Positions 7,659-16,488 of a stretch of 64,000 bases of DNA are shown one piece after another. This stretch comes from DATJFQ01 sp035492775. GTDB taxonomy: Bacteria; Acidobacteriota; Vicinamibacteria; Vicinamibacterales; 2-12-FULL-66-21. The translations under genes and the position numbers were made by a program. The notes under the pieces are model-generated. The model did no database searches, had not been told where the DNA came from, and saw only the letters and a program-made list of their open reading frames with translations. The first letter of the stretch is position 1; each line of letters opens with the position of its first letter. The stretch is taken from contig DATJIW010000009.1 in NCBI GenBank assembly GCA_035492775.1, positions 1-64,000 of the forward strand, in the 5' to 3' direction.

Positions 7659-8296
7659 ACCGGTTCCTTTCGCACAAACGAATTGACGATTCCTTCGATC
7701 TCGGGTGCCATGGCGGCAAGACGTGCGCGCTCGGCCAGGACGATCGCCCGCAGCCGATCGACGCAGGCTTCCAGTTCGTCGTTCACGACGACGTAGTCGT
7801 ACTCGCGGACGGCCTCGACCTCGGCACGAGCCGTGACCAGCCGCCGCGCGATCGCCGCTTCGTCGTCCTTGCTCCGGCCGCGCAGGCGGCGCTCGAGCGT
7901 TTCGAACGACGGCGGCAGCACGAACACCCCGATCATCGGCAGGCCGTGGGCGCGCACCTTTCTCGCCCCCTGGACGTCGATCACGAGCACCAGATCCCGT
8001 CCTGCCGCGATCTCCCGCTCCGCGTCGTCGGCGCACGTACCGTAGAGGTTCCCGAAGACGTCCGCCCATTCGAGGAAGGCGTCCGCCGCGACCATCTCTT
8101 CGAAGCGTGTGCGGGTAATGAAATTATAGTCCACGCCGTCGGTTTCCCCGCTCCTGACAGGCCGGGATGTGTAGGAACGGGACAGTCCGAGGTCGGGCAC
8201 GACCTGCACGAGACGCTCGACCACCGTCGTTTTCCCGGTGCCGGACGGCGCCGACACCACGAAGAGAAGCCCGCGGCGGCGTGCCTCACTCGACAT
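7655..8296 (-). CDS. gmk: Guanylate kinase
   Basis: Phosphorylates GMP to GDP using ATP. The P-loop is APSGTGKTT near residue 16, followed by the GMP-binding SRSYTSRPVRSGETDGVDYNF segment (split by R and S residues as in the family) and the lid GRSKDDEAAIARRL. The protein has 213 residues, typical. It overlaps yicC by 11 nt at its start and rpoZ by 4 nt at its end, so translation of the three is coupled. Confidence 0.97.
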   Translation of the reverse strand: MSSEARRRGLLFVVSAPSGTGKTTVVERLVQVVPDLGLSRSYTSRPVRSGETDGVDYNFITRTRFEEMVAADAFLEWADVFGNLYGTCADDAEREIAAGRDLVLVIDVQGARKVRAHGLPMIGVFVLPPSFETLERRLRGRSKDDEAAIARRLVTARAEVEAVREYDYVVVNDELEACVDRLRAIVLAERARLAAMAPEIEGIVNSFVRKEPV

Positions 8297-9170
8297 TCTG
8301 TACCTGCTCCCGCATCTTCTCGAGTTCGGCCTTGAGCGAAACGACGAGTTCCGGTATCCCGGGACCTTCGGCCTTCGCGCCGAGCGTGTTCACCTCTCGA
8401 TTCATCTCCTGCAGAAGAAAGTCGAGCTTGCGGCCGCACGGCTCCTCGGCATCGGAGAGCGCCCGCCAGTGCTCGAGGTGCGCGCGGAACCGGACCGTCT
8501 CTTCGGTGATATCCGATCGGTTGGCGAAACGCACGATTTCCTGCGCGATCGCCGCCTGCTCAACCGTCTGGTCCGCTTCTAATTCGGCGATGCGGTCCCG
8601 CAGCCGCGCCTTCAGCGCGTCGGCGCCTGACGCCGCTGCCGCGGCGGCCTTCTCGAACAGCTGGCGGAGCCGTTCACGCCGGCTGTCCAGCTCATTGCGC
8701 AGATGCTCCCCCTCGACTGCGCGCATACGATCGAGCTGCTCGAGCGCGTCAGCGACCGCTGCTTCAACCGTCGGCGCAATCGCCGTGTCCTCCCCCTCCG
8801 GGTCGCGTTCGCGCACGGTGATCGCCTGCGGAAATCGCAGGATGTCCCCGGCTTCTGGACCCGATTGGACGAGACCTCTTTCTCGAAGCCGCTCGAACGC
8901 CGCAGACAGCGCCTCGATCACTTCCTCGTTCACCTCCACGTCCACGACCGGCCTCTTTCGCGACTGCACTGAGATCGACAGGTCGATGCGGCCGCGGGCG
9001 ATTCGCTGCTGCACGAGTGCCCGCAGGCGTCCTTCGGTGGCCGCCAGGCTCGCGGGTGCGCGCAGCTGGACGTCGAGGAACCGGTGATTCACGCCGCGGA
9101 CCGTAACGGCGATCGCCGCCGTCGGTTCGTCCACGGTCACGGACGCGAAGCCGGTCATCGATTTGATCAT
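8286..9170 (-). CDS. YicC/YloC family endoribonuclease
   Basis: YicC-type protein of 294 residues; members have been described as RNases acting in RNA turnover. The N-terminus MIKSMTGFASVTVDEPTA and the segment RGVNHRFLDVQLRAP are characteristic. The C-terminal CGRKLDFLLQEMNREVNTLGAKA motif is diagnostic. A coiled, charged middle region runs at about 150-230. The ATG overlaps the stop of the upstream ABC exporter (ATGA). The yicC-gmk-rpoZ-coaBC order is widely conserved. Confidence 0.93.
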   Translation of the reverse strand: MIKSMTGFASVTVDEPTAAIAVTVRGVNHRFLDVQLRAPASLAATEGRLRALVQQRIARGRIDLSISVQSRKRPVVDVEVNEEVIEALSAAFERLRERGLVQSGPEAGDILRFPQAITVRERDPEGEDTAIAPTVEAAVADALEQLDRMRAVEGEHLRNELDSRRERLRQLFEKAAAAAASGADALKARLRDRIAELEADQTVEQAAIAQEIVRFANRSDITEETVRFRAHLEHWRALSDAEEPCGRKLDFLLQEMNREVNTLGAKAEGPGIPELVVSLKAELEKMREQVQNVE

Positions 9171-10939
9171 CCGCGCCGCCCCGCGTCGACCGTCTCCCGC
9201 CGCTGATCAAAAATCTGCAGCGCGTACAACTTCGCATAGACGCCGCCCTGCCGGGCAAGGAGTTCCTCGTGGCGTCCGATCTCCGCAACACGACCGCGTT
9301 CGAGCGCCACGATCGCGTCGGCCCGGCGAACGGTCGACAGCCGGTGCGCGATGACGAAGGACGTCCGGTTCCGCATCAGATTGACGAGCGCGTCCTGAAC
9401 GAGCAGTTCGGATTCGACGTCGAGCGACGACGTGGCCTCGTCCAGGATCAGGATGGGTGAATTTTTCAGCAGCGCCCGCGCGATCGCAAGCCGCTGACGC
9501 TGGCCGCCGGACAACCGCTGACCCCGCTCGCCGATCCGTGTTTCGTACTTCAACGGCAGCGCGTCCACGAACTCGTGGGCGTGCGCCGCTCGCGCCGCTT
9601 CCTCGATCGCCGCCCGGCTGGCGCCCCGGACTCCGTAAGCGATGTTGTTGGCAATCGTATCGTCGAAGAGCACCGTGTCCTGCGTGACGATGCCGACGTG
9701 ACGGCGGAGCGATTCCAGCGTGAAATCGCGGATGTCGACGCCGTCGATCAGGATCGCGCCGCCCGTGGCGTCGAAGAACCGCGGCACCAGGTTCACGAGC
9801 GTGGTCTTTCCCGCGCCACTCAGTCCAACGATGGCGACGGCCTGGCCGGCTTTCGCGCCGAACGAGACGTTCTTCAGCACCGTCTTCCCCGCCCCGTCGT
9901 CGTACGCAAACGTGACGTCGCGGAACTCGATTTCGTGGCGGACGCCCTGAAGGACGATCGCGTTCGGCCGCTCGACCACCTCGGAGTGCGTGTCGAGGAT
10001 CTCGAAGATCCGCGTCGACGCGGCGATGGCCTGCTGCAGGTTCGCGTTGACCCGGCTGAGCCGCTTGATGGGCGTGTACATCATGAACGCCGCGAAGATG
10101 AACCCGATGAACGACCCGGTGGTCGTCGCGCTCGTCGCGATCTGATGCTGGCCGTACCAGAGCAGGCCGACAATGGCCAGACCGCCCAGAAATTCCATGA
10201 TCGGCGGCAGCACCGACACGGTGCTGGTGATCTTCAGGTTCGTGCGATACAGGCGCTCGGAGGCTGCTGCAAACCGCTCCGCCTCGCGCGCCTCGGCGCC
10301 GAATGCTTTCACGATGCGGTGACCCGTGAACGCTTCGGCCGTGACGTGCGACAGATCCTCGAGGTGTTCCTGACTGCGGCGGGTGGAGCGGCGGACGCGT
10401 TGCCCGAGACGCACCAGCGGATACACGACGACGGGCGCACCGACGATGGACACCAGCGCCAGCCGCCATTCGTAGTAGAACATCGCCCCGACGTAGCCGA
10501 TGACCGACAGGCCTTCGCGGATCATGTCGCCGAGCGTCTCGGAAACCGCCTGCTGCACCTGGTTCACGTCGTTGGTGATCCGGGACATGAGCTGCCCCGT
10601 CGTCCTGCGGCTGAAGAACGCCGCTCCCTGCTTCAGGGTGTGGCCGAACAGGGCGTTGCGCAGGTCGCGCACCACACGCTGACCCACGTCGGTCATGACG
10701 TAAGTCGAGAAGTACGAACCGAGTCCCTTGAGGAGGTAGGTGCCGAGGATCAGAAAGGCCCAGAGCCGGAAGGACCAGCCGCTCTGCGCGGGCAGGATCT
10801 GGTCGATGATTGGCTTGACGAGATAGGCCACGAACGCGGACGCCGCCGCGTACACCAGCATCGCACCCAGCGCGGCCACGAATCGGCCGCGATAGGGCCG
10901 CGCGTATGCCAGCAGCCGCCGCAGGGGATGCTGGGTCAC
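9167..10939 (-). CDS. MsbA-like ABC exporter (lipid flippase type)
   Basis: Half-transporter of 590 residues with an N-terminal membrane domain of about six helices (residues 15-310) fused to an ATPase domain. Walker A is GLSGAGKTTL, the signature is LSGGQRQRLAIARALLKN, and Walker B is ILILDEATSSLD. The SYFSTYVMTDVGQRVVRDLR region is typical of the MsbA/multidrug exporter group. The most likely role is flipping lipid A-core or another lipid across the inner membrane, but a drug exporter cannot be excluded. The start is GTG at 10939. It heads the minus-strand run leading to yicC. Confidence 0.85.
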   Translation of the reverse strand: MTQHPLRRLLAYARPYRGRFVAALGAMLVYAAASAFVAYLVKPIIDQILPAQSGWSFRLWAFLILGTYLLKGLGSYFSTYVMTDVGQRVVRDLRNALFGHTLKQGAAFFSRRTTGQLMSRITNDVNQVQQAVSETLGDMIREGLSVIGYVGAMFYYEWRLALVSIVGAPVVVYPLVRLGQRVRRSTRRSQEHLEDLSHVTAEAFTGHRIVKAFGAEAREAERFAAASERLYRTNLKITSTVSVLPPIMEFLGGLAIVGLLWYGQHQIATSATTTGSFIGFIFAAFMMYTPIKRLSRVNANLQQAIAASTRIFEILDTHSEVVERPNAIVLQGVRHEIEFRDVTFAYDDGAGKTVLKNVSFGAKAGQAVAIVGLSGAGKTTLVNLVPRFFDATGGAILIDGVDIRDFTLESLRRHVGIVTQDTVLFDDTIANNIAYGVRGASRAAIEEAARAAHAHEFVDALPLKYETRIGERGQRLSGGQRQRLAIARALLKNSPILILDEATSSLDVESELLVQDALVNLMRNRTSFVIAHRLSTVRRADAIVALERGRVAEIGRHEELLARQGGVYAKLYALQIFDQRRETVDAGRRG

Positions 10940-10970
10940 TAGATGGCCGCGGAATCACAGCCAGCGGGAC

Positions 10971-10994
10971 TTGGGAGTTGGAGGTTGGAAATTG
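10971..10994. repeat. Degenerate GGGAGTT-type repeat
   Basis: TTGGGAGTTGGAGGTTGGAA is a decayed short copy of the array seen at 335-378, with one GGG and two GG tracts. It lies in the 79-bp gap between galE and the ABC exporter. Confidence 0.55.
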
Positions 10995-11018
10995 ACGCTG
11001 ACACGCTTTCCATGACTC

Positions 11019-12020
11019 TTAACGTGCGTCCTTAGGGTAGCCGTTCGGGTGGGTTTCGCGCCACAAGAACGCGGTCCGGACGATCGCGTCAATGTCTTCG
11101 AGCCCGGGGTTCCACCCGAGCTCCCGCCGGATTTTGGCGCTCGAGGCGTAAAGGATTGCCGGATCACCCGGACGGCGGCCGGTGACCGTTGCCGGCACCG
11201 TCCTTCCGGTCACACGCTCGACCGCGTCCACCACCTGCCGAACAGAAGTCGGCCGGCCGTTCCCGAGGTTGTATGCCGTCGACGGTCGTCCGGAGCGGAG
11301 CGCATCGAGCGCGAGCACGTGCGCCGATGCCAGGTCCGTAACGTGGATGTAGTCGCGCAGGCAGGTCCCGTCGGGCGTGTCGTAGTCGGTGCCGTAGATC
11401 GCGAAGGTCCCGCGCCCAAGCGCCGCGTCGATCGCGCGAGGGATCACGTGTATCTCGGGATCGTGGTCCTCGCCGAGCACTCCATCCGGGTCCGCTCCGG
11501 CCGCATTGAAATACCTCAGGGCAGTCCACTTCAGGCCGTAGGCGATCTCGAAATGCGGGAGCGCTCTCTCCACCGCGAGCTTCGTCTCGCCGTACGAATT
11601 GATGGGCCGCTGCGGGTGTTCCTCGGTAATGGGCGTTTCGACCGGGTTGCCGAACGTGGCGGCGGTCGACGAAAAGATGAAGTGCCGCGCGCCACCGCCG
11701 ACCATTGCTTGCAGGACCGAGAGCGCGCCCGTCACGTTGTTGCGGTAGTAGCCGATCGGATCGCGCACCGAGTCGCCGACCGCCAGCCACGCCGCGAAGT
11801 GCATCACCGCGTCGGCACTCGATCGCTCGATCACCTGCTGCAGCCGCGCCGTGTCTTGGATGTCGCCTTCTTCGAGACGCGCGCCCGCCGCCGCGACCGC
11901 CGCTCGATGCCCGGCCACCAGACTGTCGTACACGACAACGTCCTCCCCGCGGGCGAGCAGCGCTTTGACGGCGTGACTGCCGATGTAGCCTGCCCCTCCC
12001 GTGACGACGACGCCGCTCAC
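11019..12020 (-). CDS. galE: UDP-glucose 4-epimerase
   Basis: Interconverts UDP-glucose and UDP-galactose with bound NAD. The extended short-chain dehydrogenase fold is shown by GGAGYIGSHA at residues 7-16, the catalytic tyrosine-lysine pair in NSYGETKLAVE, and the GalE-type segment RYFNAAGADPDGVLGEDHDP. The protein has 333 residues. The start is GTG at 12020, whose GTGA overlaps the stop of ugd. With ugd it supplies nucleotide sugars to the adjacent exopolysaccharide genes. Confidence 0.95.
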   Translation of the reverse strand: MSGVVVTGGAGYIGSHAVKALLARGEDVVVYDSLVAGHRAAVAAAGARLEEGDIQDTARLQQVIERSSADAVMHFAAWLAVGDSVRDPIGYYRNNVTGALSVLQAMVGGGARHFIFSSTAATFGNPVETPITEEHPQRPINSYGETKLAVERALPHFEIAYGLKWTALRYFNAAGADPDGVLGEDHDPEIHVIPRAIDAALGRGTFAIYGTDYDTPDGTCLRDYIHVTDLASAHVLALDALRSGRPSTAYNLGNGRPTSVRQVVDAVERVTGRTVPATVTGRRPGDPAILYASSAKIRRELGWNPGLEDIDAIVRTAFLWRETHPNGYPKDAR

Positions 12021-13315
12021 GGCCGGCCCATGGAGTAGTACGTGAAGCCGAGACCGCGAATGTGGTCGGAATTGTAGAGGTTACGCCCGTCGAAGATGAC
12101 CGGCGTGCGCATCAGCTTACGGATGCGAGTGAAATCAGGCTCGCGGAACTCGTTCCACTCCGTCACGATGACGAGCGCATCGGCGCCGTTGAGGGCACCA
12201 TAGCTCTTGTCCGCGAACTGGATGCGGTTGCCGAAAATCCCCCTGGCCACCTTCATCGCCTCCGGATCGTAGGCAACGACCTCGGCCCCCGCGTCGACGA
12301 GGCCGTTGATGAGCGGCACGGCGGGCGCTTCCCGCATATCGTCGGTCCGCGGCTTGAACGACAGACCCCAGACAGCAACCTTCTTGCCCTCCAGCGAACC
12401 GAAATGCTGCGCCATCTTCGTCAGGAGCCGCCGCTTTTGTCGCTCGTTGACGGTTTCGACCGCCTTCAGGATCTGGAAGTCGTATTTCTTCTCGGACGAG
12501 AACTTCAGGATTGCCTTCACGTCCTTGGGGAAGCAGCTGCCGCCGTAGCCCACCCCCGGAAACAGGAAGGCCGGTCCGATCCGGCGGTCCGCCGCGACCG
12601 CACGGCGGACCTGATCGACATTCGCGCCGAACGCTTCGCACACGTTCGCGATCTCGTTCATGAACGAGATGCGTGTCGCCAGCATCGCGTTCGAGGCGTA
12701 CTTGCACAACTCGGCGCTCGCGCAGTCCATCATCATGATCGGCGCGCCCGTCCTGGTGAACGGCGCATAGAGCTCCTTCATGATTTCACCGGCACGCTGG
12801 TCCTCCGCGCCGATGACGACGCGGTCTGGCTTCATGAAGTCTTCGATGGCCGCGCCCTGCTTGAGGAACTCCGGATTGCTGACGACCGAAAACGGATGTG
12901 ACGTGTGCTTACGGATGACCTGCCGCACTTTTTCTGCCGTGCCGACCGGTACCGTGCTCTTGTCCACGATGACCTTGTAGCCGTTCATCGCTTTGCCGAT
13001 CTGCTCGGCGACGTCCATAACGTGCCGAAGATCGGCGGATCCGTCTTCGCCGGTCGGCGTGCCCACGGCAATGAAGATGATCTGCGAGTTCCGGACGCCC
13101 TGCGGCAGTTTCGTCGTGAACGTCAGCCGCTTTTCCGCGCGATTGCGCTTCACCAGCTCTTCGAGACCGGGCTCGTAGATCGGAATCCGTCCTCGCTGGA
13201 GCATCCGCACTTTGGCGGCGTCCTTGTCGATACACACGACGTCGTTGCCGTTTTCGGCCAGACATGCGCCGGCAACGAGTCCGACATACCCCGAACCGAC
13301 GACCGCAATCTTCAT
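12017..13315 (-). CDS. ugd: UDP-glucose 6-dehydrogenase
   Basis: Oxidises UDP-glucose to UDP-glucuronate with two NAD. Seen are the N-terminal Rossmann motif GSGYVGLVAGACLAENG, the catalytic cysteine in GVGYGGSCFPKD, and the C-terminal GLSFKPRTDDMREAPA binding motif. The protein has 432 residues, normal. It is cotranscribed with galE (4-nt overlap) and divergent from the glycosyltransferase genes. Its product is the substrate of the decarboxylase-like gene at 20193. Confidence 0.96.
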   Translation of the reverse strand: MKIAVVGSGYVGLVAGACLAENGNDVVCIDKDAAKVRMLQRGRIPIYEPGLEELVKRNRAEKRLTFTTKLPQGVRNSQIIFIAVGTPTGEDGSADLRHVMDVAEQIGKAMNGYKVIVDKSTVPVGTAEKVRQVIRKHTSHPFSVVSNPEFLKQGAAIEDFMKPDRVVIGAEDQRAGEIMKELYAPFTRTGAPIMMMDCASAELCKYASNAMLATRISFMNEIANVCEAFGANVDQVRRAVAADRRIGPAFLFPGVGYGGSCFPKDVKAILKFSSEKKYDFQILKAVETVNERQKRRLLTKMAQHFGSLEGKKVAVWGLSFKPRTDDMREAPAVPLINGLVDAGAEVVAYDPEAMKVARGIFGNRIQFADKSYGALNGADALVIVTEWNEFREPDFTRIRKLMRTPVIFDGRNLYNSDHIRGLGFTYYSMGRP

Positions 13316-13351
13316 CGCTTAGGCCCCCGCAAACCGTCGAGCAAACCCCTA

Positions 13352-13381
13352 AAACTACCACGCTGGGTAAATCCAAGTCAA
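13352..13381 (-). promoter_or_regulatory. Candidate promoter for ugd-galE
   Basis: On the minus strand TTGACT (13381-13376) is followed after 18 bp by TAGTTT (13357-13352), placing the start of transcription about 30 bp before the ugd ATG. The match is reasonable at -35 and weak at -10. Confidence 0.4.
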
Positions 13382-13413
13382 TTTATTGAGGTGTAAGGAG
13401 TTATTGCCACAAC

Positions 13414-14535
13414 ATGTTGTGCTACGATGGCCCACGAGTGCGCATCCTCATCGATTACCGGCCCGCGTTGCGCGAGCGCACCGGTGTCGGGGAGTACGCG
13501 CACGAGCTGACCGCTGCGCTGGTTCCCCTTCTCTCACCCGGCGACGCACTGACACTGTTTTCGAGCTCGTGGAAGGACCGGCTTCCGCCTGACGCGGTTC
13601 CCGGCTCGACGTCCGTTGACAGGCGAATCCCGGTGCGCATGTTGAACTTCGCGTGGCACCGGTTACGCGTGCCGCCGGTCGACTGGCTCGCTGGCCGTCA
13701 CGACATCATTCACGCGCTGCACCCGATCGCGATCCCGTCGCGGACCGGCGCGCGCGTCGTCACGATTCACGATCTCGACTTTCTCGATCACCCGGAGAGG
13801 ACGCGCAGGGAGATCCGCCGCGACTACCCGGCGCTCGCGCCGGTCCACGCGCGTGCGGCCGACCGCATCGTGACCGTCTCGCAGTTCACGGCGTCGGAAG
13901 TCGAGCGGCGGCTTGATGTCGAGCGCTCGAGGATCGTCGTCTGTCCGCCAGGCGCACCCGACTGGACGCCGAGACCAGCTCCGGTCCTCGATGGACCGAT
14001 CCTCTTCGTCGGAACGCTCGAGCCGCGCAAGAACGCCGGGACGCTGCTCGACGCGTACGCGCGGCTGCGCTCCTTCGTGCCGACGGCTCCACGTCTGGCG
14101 CTCGCCGGGCACGCGCCGGAATCAGCTGAAGGGCTGTTGCGCCGCATCTCTGAGCCGCCGCTTGCCGGGCATGTCGAGCATCTCGGTTACGTGTCGGGGA
14201 CGCAGCGTCAGGACCTTTATCGCGGCGCGTCGATGCTGGTCCTGCCATCGCTGCTCGAAGGCTTTGGACTGCCTGTGCTGGAAGCCATGACGGCGGGCGT
14301 CCCCGTCATCGTCAGCGATCGAGGAGCGCTGCCGGAAGTCGCCGGGAATGCGGGCCAAATCGTTCCCGCGGAGGACGCCGAGGCGCTCGCGTCGGCTATG
14401 GCGGCCTACCTTCGCGACCCGGGGATGGCCGCTGCCGCCGCCGCACGCGGGATCGCGCAAGCGGGCCGATACTCGTGGCGGGAGAGCGCCCGGACGCTGC
14501 TGAGCGCCTACACTGATGTCATGAGGCAACGGTGA
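13414..14535 (+). CDS. GT4-family glycosyltransferase
   Basis: GT-B fold retaining glycosyltransferase of 373 residues, probably adding a sugar to a polyprenyl-linked exopolysaccharide unit on the cytoplasmic face. The N-terminal half contains IDYRPALRERTGVGEYAHEL. The C-terminal nucleotide-sugar domain has FVGTLEPRKNAGTLLDAY and the EX7E motif as EGFGLPVLEAMTAGVPVI. An AAGGAG site lies 13 nt before the ATG; a GTG at 13438 is the alternative. It is the first gene of the plus-strand exopolysaccharide run. The donor sugar cannot be told from sequence. Confidence 0.85.
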   Translation: MLCYDGPRVRILIDYRPALRERTGVGEYAHELTAALVPLLSPGDALTLFSSSWKDRLPPDAVPGSTSVDRRIPVRMLNFAWHRLRVPPVDWLAGRHDIIHALHPIAIPSRTGARVVTIHDLDFLDHPERTRREIRRDYPALAPVHARAADRIVTVSQFTASEVERRLDVERSRIVVCPPGAPDWTPRPAPVLDGPILFVGTLEPRKNAGTLLDAYARLRSFVPTAPRLALAGHAPESAEGLLRRISEPPLAGHVEHLGYVSGTQRQDLYRGASMLVLPSLLEGFGLPVLEAMTAGVPVIVSDRGALPEVAGNAGQIVPAEDAEALASAMAAYLRDPGMAAAAAARGIAQAGRYSWRESARTLLSAYTDVMRQR

Positions 14536-14557
14536 TCGGCTCCGCCTTCCTTCCCCT

Positions 14558-15646
14558 GTGATTCGCATCGGCATCGACGCTCGGGAACTCGTTGACGACG
14601 CAACGGGAGCAGGGCGGTACCTCGGCGAACTCCTGACGCGATGGGCCATGCGGCCCGACGCGAACCGGCGCGAGCTCGTGCTGTACTCGCCGGAGCCGCT
14701 TCCGCTCCTGAAAACGCTGACGGCCTCCGCACGCATCCGCGACGTCGTCTGCGGCAGCGGACGCGGGACGTGGTGGGAGCAGACGCACCTGCGGCGCGCC
14801 GTGCGCGCGGACCCGCCGGACGTATTCTTCGCCGGCGCATACACGGCTCCTCTTGCGCTCGGCGTTCCGCTCGCGCTTTCCGTCCACGACGTGTCGTTCG
14901 CCGCGCATCCGGAGTGGTTTCGTCCGACAGAAGGCGCGAGGCGGCGCCTGATCACGCGGCAGGCGGCAAAACGCGCGCGGGTCGTCTTCACATGCTCCGA
15001 GTTCTCGAAGAGGGAAATCGTCGAACGCCTCGGAGTCCCGGCCGAGCGCGTGCGGACCATCTATCTTGGCGTCACCGAACGTCCCGTCGTCACGGAGCCG
15101 AAGGAAGCTCTGGTGCTCTACGCGGGTTCGATCTTCAACCGCCGCCGTCTGCCGTCTGCAATAGCGGCGTTCGCCGCCGCGACGACAGACCTGCCGGAGG
15201 CGCGCTTCGTCATCGCCGGCGCCAATCGGTCGTACCCGGCCATTGACCTGGAGGAGGCTGCGCGTCAGGCCGGCGTGGCGGACCGCGTGGACATCCGATC
15301 GTATGTCTCCGAATCGGAACTGACGTCCCTTTACTCGCGCGCGGCTGCGTTCATCTTCCTGTCGGAGTACGAAGGATTCGGGCTGACGCCGCTCGAGGCG
15401 CTCTCGGCGGGAGTCCCGACCGTCGTGCTCGACACGCCCGTGGCGCGCGAGATCTACGGCAACGCCGCGTTCTATGTCGATCCCGCAGACGATGTGCCGC
15501 AGGCGGCGCGCGCGCTGAAGGTCCTGCTGACACGACCCGACGAAGCCGCGCGCCAACTCTCTGCGGCCGCAACCGTGCTGGCCCGATATTCGTGGGACGC
15601 TGCAGCGTCGGCGACGCTGACAGCCATCGAGGCGGCCGCCAGATGA
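14558..15646 (+). CDS. GT4-family glycosyltransferase
   Basis: Second GT4 enzyme, 362 residues, starting at GTG 14558 (VIRIGIDARELVDDATGAGR). The donor-binding domain shows VLYAGSIFNRRRLPSAIAAF and the EX7E motif EGFGLTPLEALSAGVPTV. The IGIDAREL start and the LSVHDVSFAAHPEWF segment are shared with mannosyl- and other GT4 enzymes of polysaccharide loci. Its stop overlaps the next start (ATGA), so the genes are translationally coupled. Confidence 0.85.
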   Translation: MIRIGIDARELVDDATGAGRYLGELLTRWAMRPDANRRELVLYSPEPLPLLKTLTASARIRDVVCGSGRGTWWEQTHLRRAVRADPPDVFFAGAYTAPLALGVPLALSVHDVSFAAHPEWFRPTEGARRRLITRQAAKRARVVFTCSEFSKREIVERLGVPAERVRTIYLGVTERPVVTEPKEALVLYAGSIFNRRRLPSAIAAFAAATTDLPEARFVIAGANRSYPAIDLEEAARQAGVADRVDIRSYVSESELTSLYSRAAAFIFLSEYEGFGLTPLEALSAGVPTVVLDTPVAREIYGNAAFYVDPADDVPQAARALKVLLTRPDEAARQLSAAATVLARYSWDAAASATLTAIEAAAR

Positions 15647-16488
15647 CGCGGCTCGCCATCATCATCGTCAGTTACAACACCAGGCAGGATCTCGAAGCCT
15701 GTCTCGCTTCGCTTCGCCGGAACCCCCCTGTCATTTCCAGCGAGGTTGTCGTCGTGGACAACGCGTCGTCCGATGGCAGCGCCGACGCGGCGCGCGCGGG
15801 CGGCGCGCGGGTGCTGGAAATGGGACGGAATGCCGGATTCTCCGCGGCGAACAATGCGGGGATTCGCGCCAGCAGCGGCGACCTCGTCCTGCTGTTGAAC
15901 AGCGACACGATTGTCCCCGCCGGTGCGGTGGACCGGCTGGTCGAGCGGCTCGAGGCCACTGGCGCCACCGTCGCGGGACCGCGAATCGTCGATGGCGCGG
16001 GACGGGCCGAGATCTCGTTCGGCCGGATGATTACACCGCTGAACGAGCTCCGGCAGAAACGGCTCATGCGCGACTACGAGGCGGGACGCGGTGCGGTGGT
16101 CGCCCGCGTCGAGGCGGCGTCGCGCCGCGAGCAACTCGTCGACTGGGTGACCGGCGCCTGCCTGCTCGTGCGGCGCGCCGAAGCGGAGGCGGCCGGCCTG
16201 TTCGACGAGCGGTTCTTTCTCTACACCGAAGACGTGGACTTCTGCGCGGCCATCAGGAAGCGCGGCGGCCGCGTGCTTTTTACCCCGTCGGCTGAAATCA
16301 CGCATCTGCGAGGGCGGTCCCGTGCTTCGAACCCAGCTGCCGCGAACGACGCTTACACTCGAAGCCACGTCGCGTTTTACGAGAAGCACTACCCCCTCTG
16401 GACGCCGTTTCTGCGCCTCTACCTCTCCCTGCAGCAGGTGCGCGGCGGTCGACGGCCACCATCCGGCGAGCGGCCAACGGTAAGATGA
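15643..16488 (+). CDS. GT2-family glycosyltransferase
   Basis: GT-A fold inverting glycosyltransferase of 281 residues. The start chosen is ATG 15643, which gives MTRLAIIIVSYNTRQDL, the usual GT2 beginning, and a 4-nt overlap with the upstream gene. VVVDNASSDGSADAAR binds the uridine, LLLNSDT carries the DXD-like metal site, and the FFLYTEDVDFCAAI segment holds the acceptor-side acidic residues. The type is closest to rhamnosyltransferase-like WcaA/RfbF enzymes, but substrate is unproven. Confidence 0.87.
   Translation: MTRLAIIIVSYNTRQDLEACLASLRRNPPVISSEVVVVDNASSDGSADAARAGGARVLEMGRNAGFSAANNAGIRASSGDLVLLLNSDTIVPAGAVDRLVERLEATGATVAGPRIVDGAGRAEISFGRMITPLNELRQKRLMRDYEAGRGAVVARVEAASRREQLVDWVTGACLLVRRAEAEAAGLFDERFFLYTEDVDFCAAIRKRGGRVLFTPSAEITHLRGRSRASNPAAANDAYTRSHVAFYEKHYPLWTPFLRLYLSLQQVRGGRRPPSGERPTVR

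Noticed and set aside
5663..8335. 890-codon open frame on the + strand across udg, coaBC, rpoZ and gmk
   Set aside because: It crosses four recognisable genes on the other strand and has no domain features.
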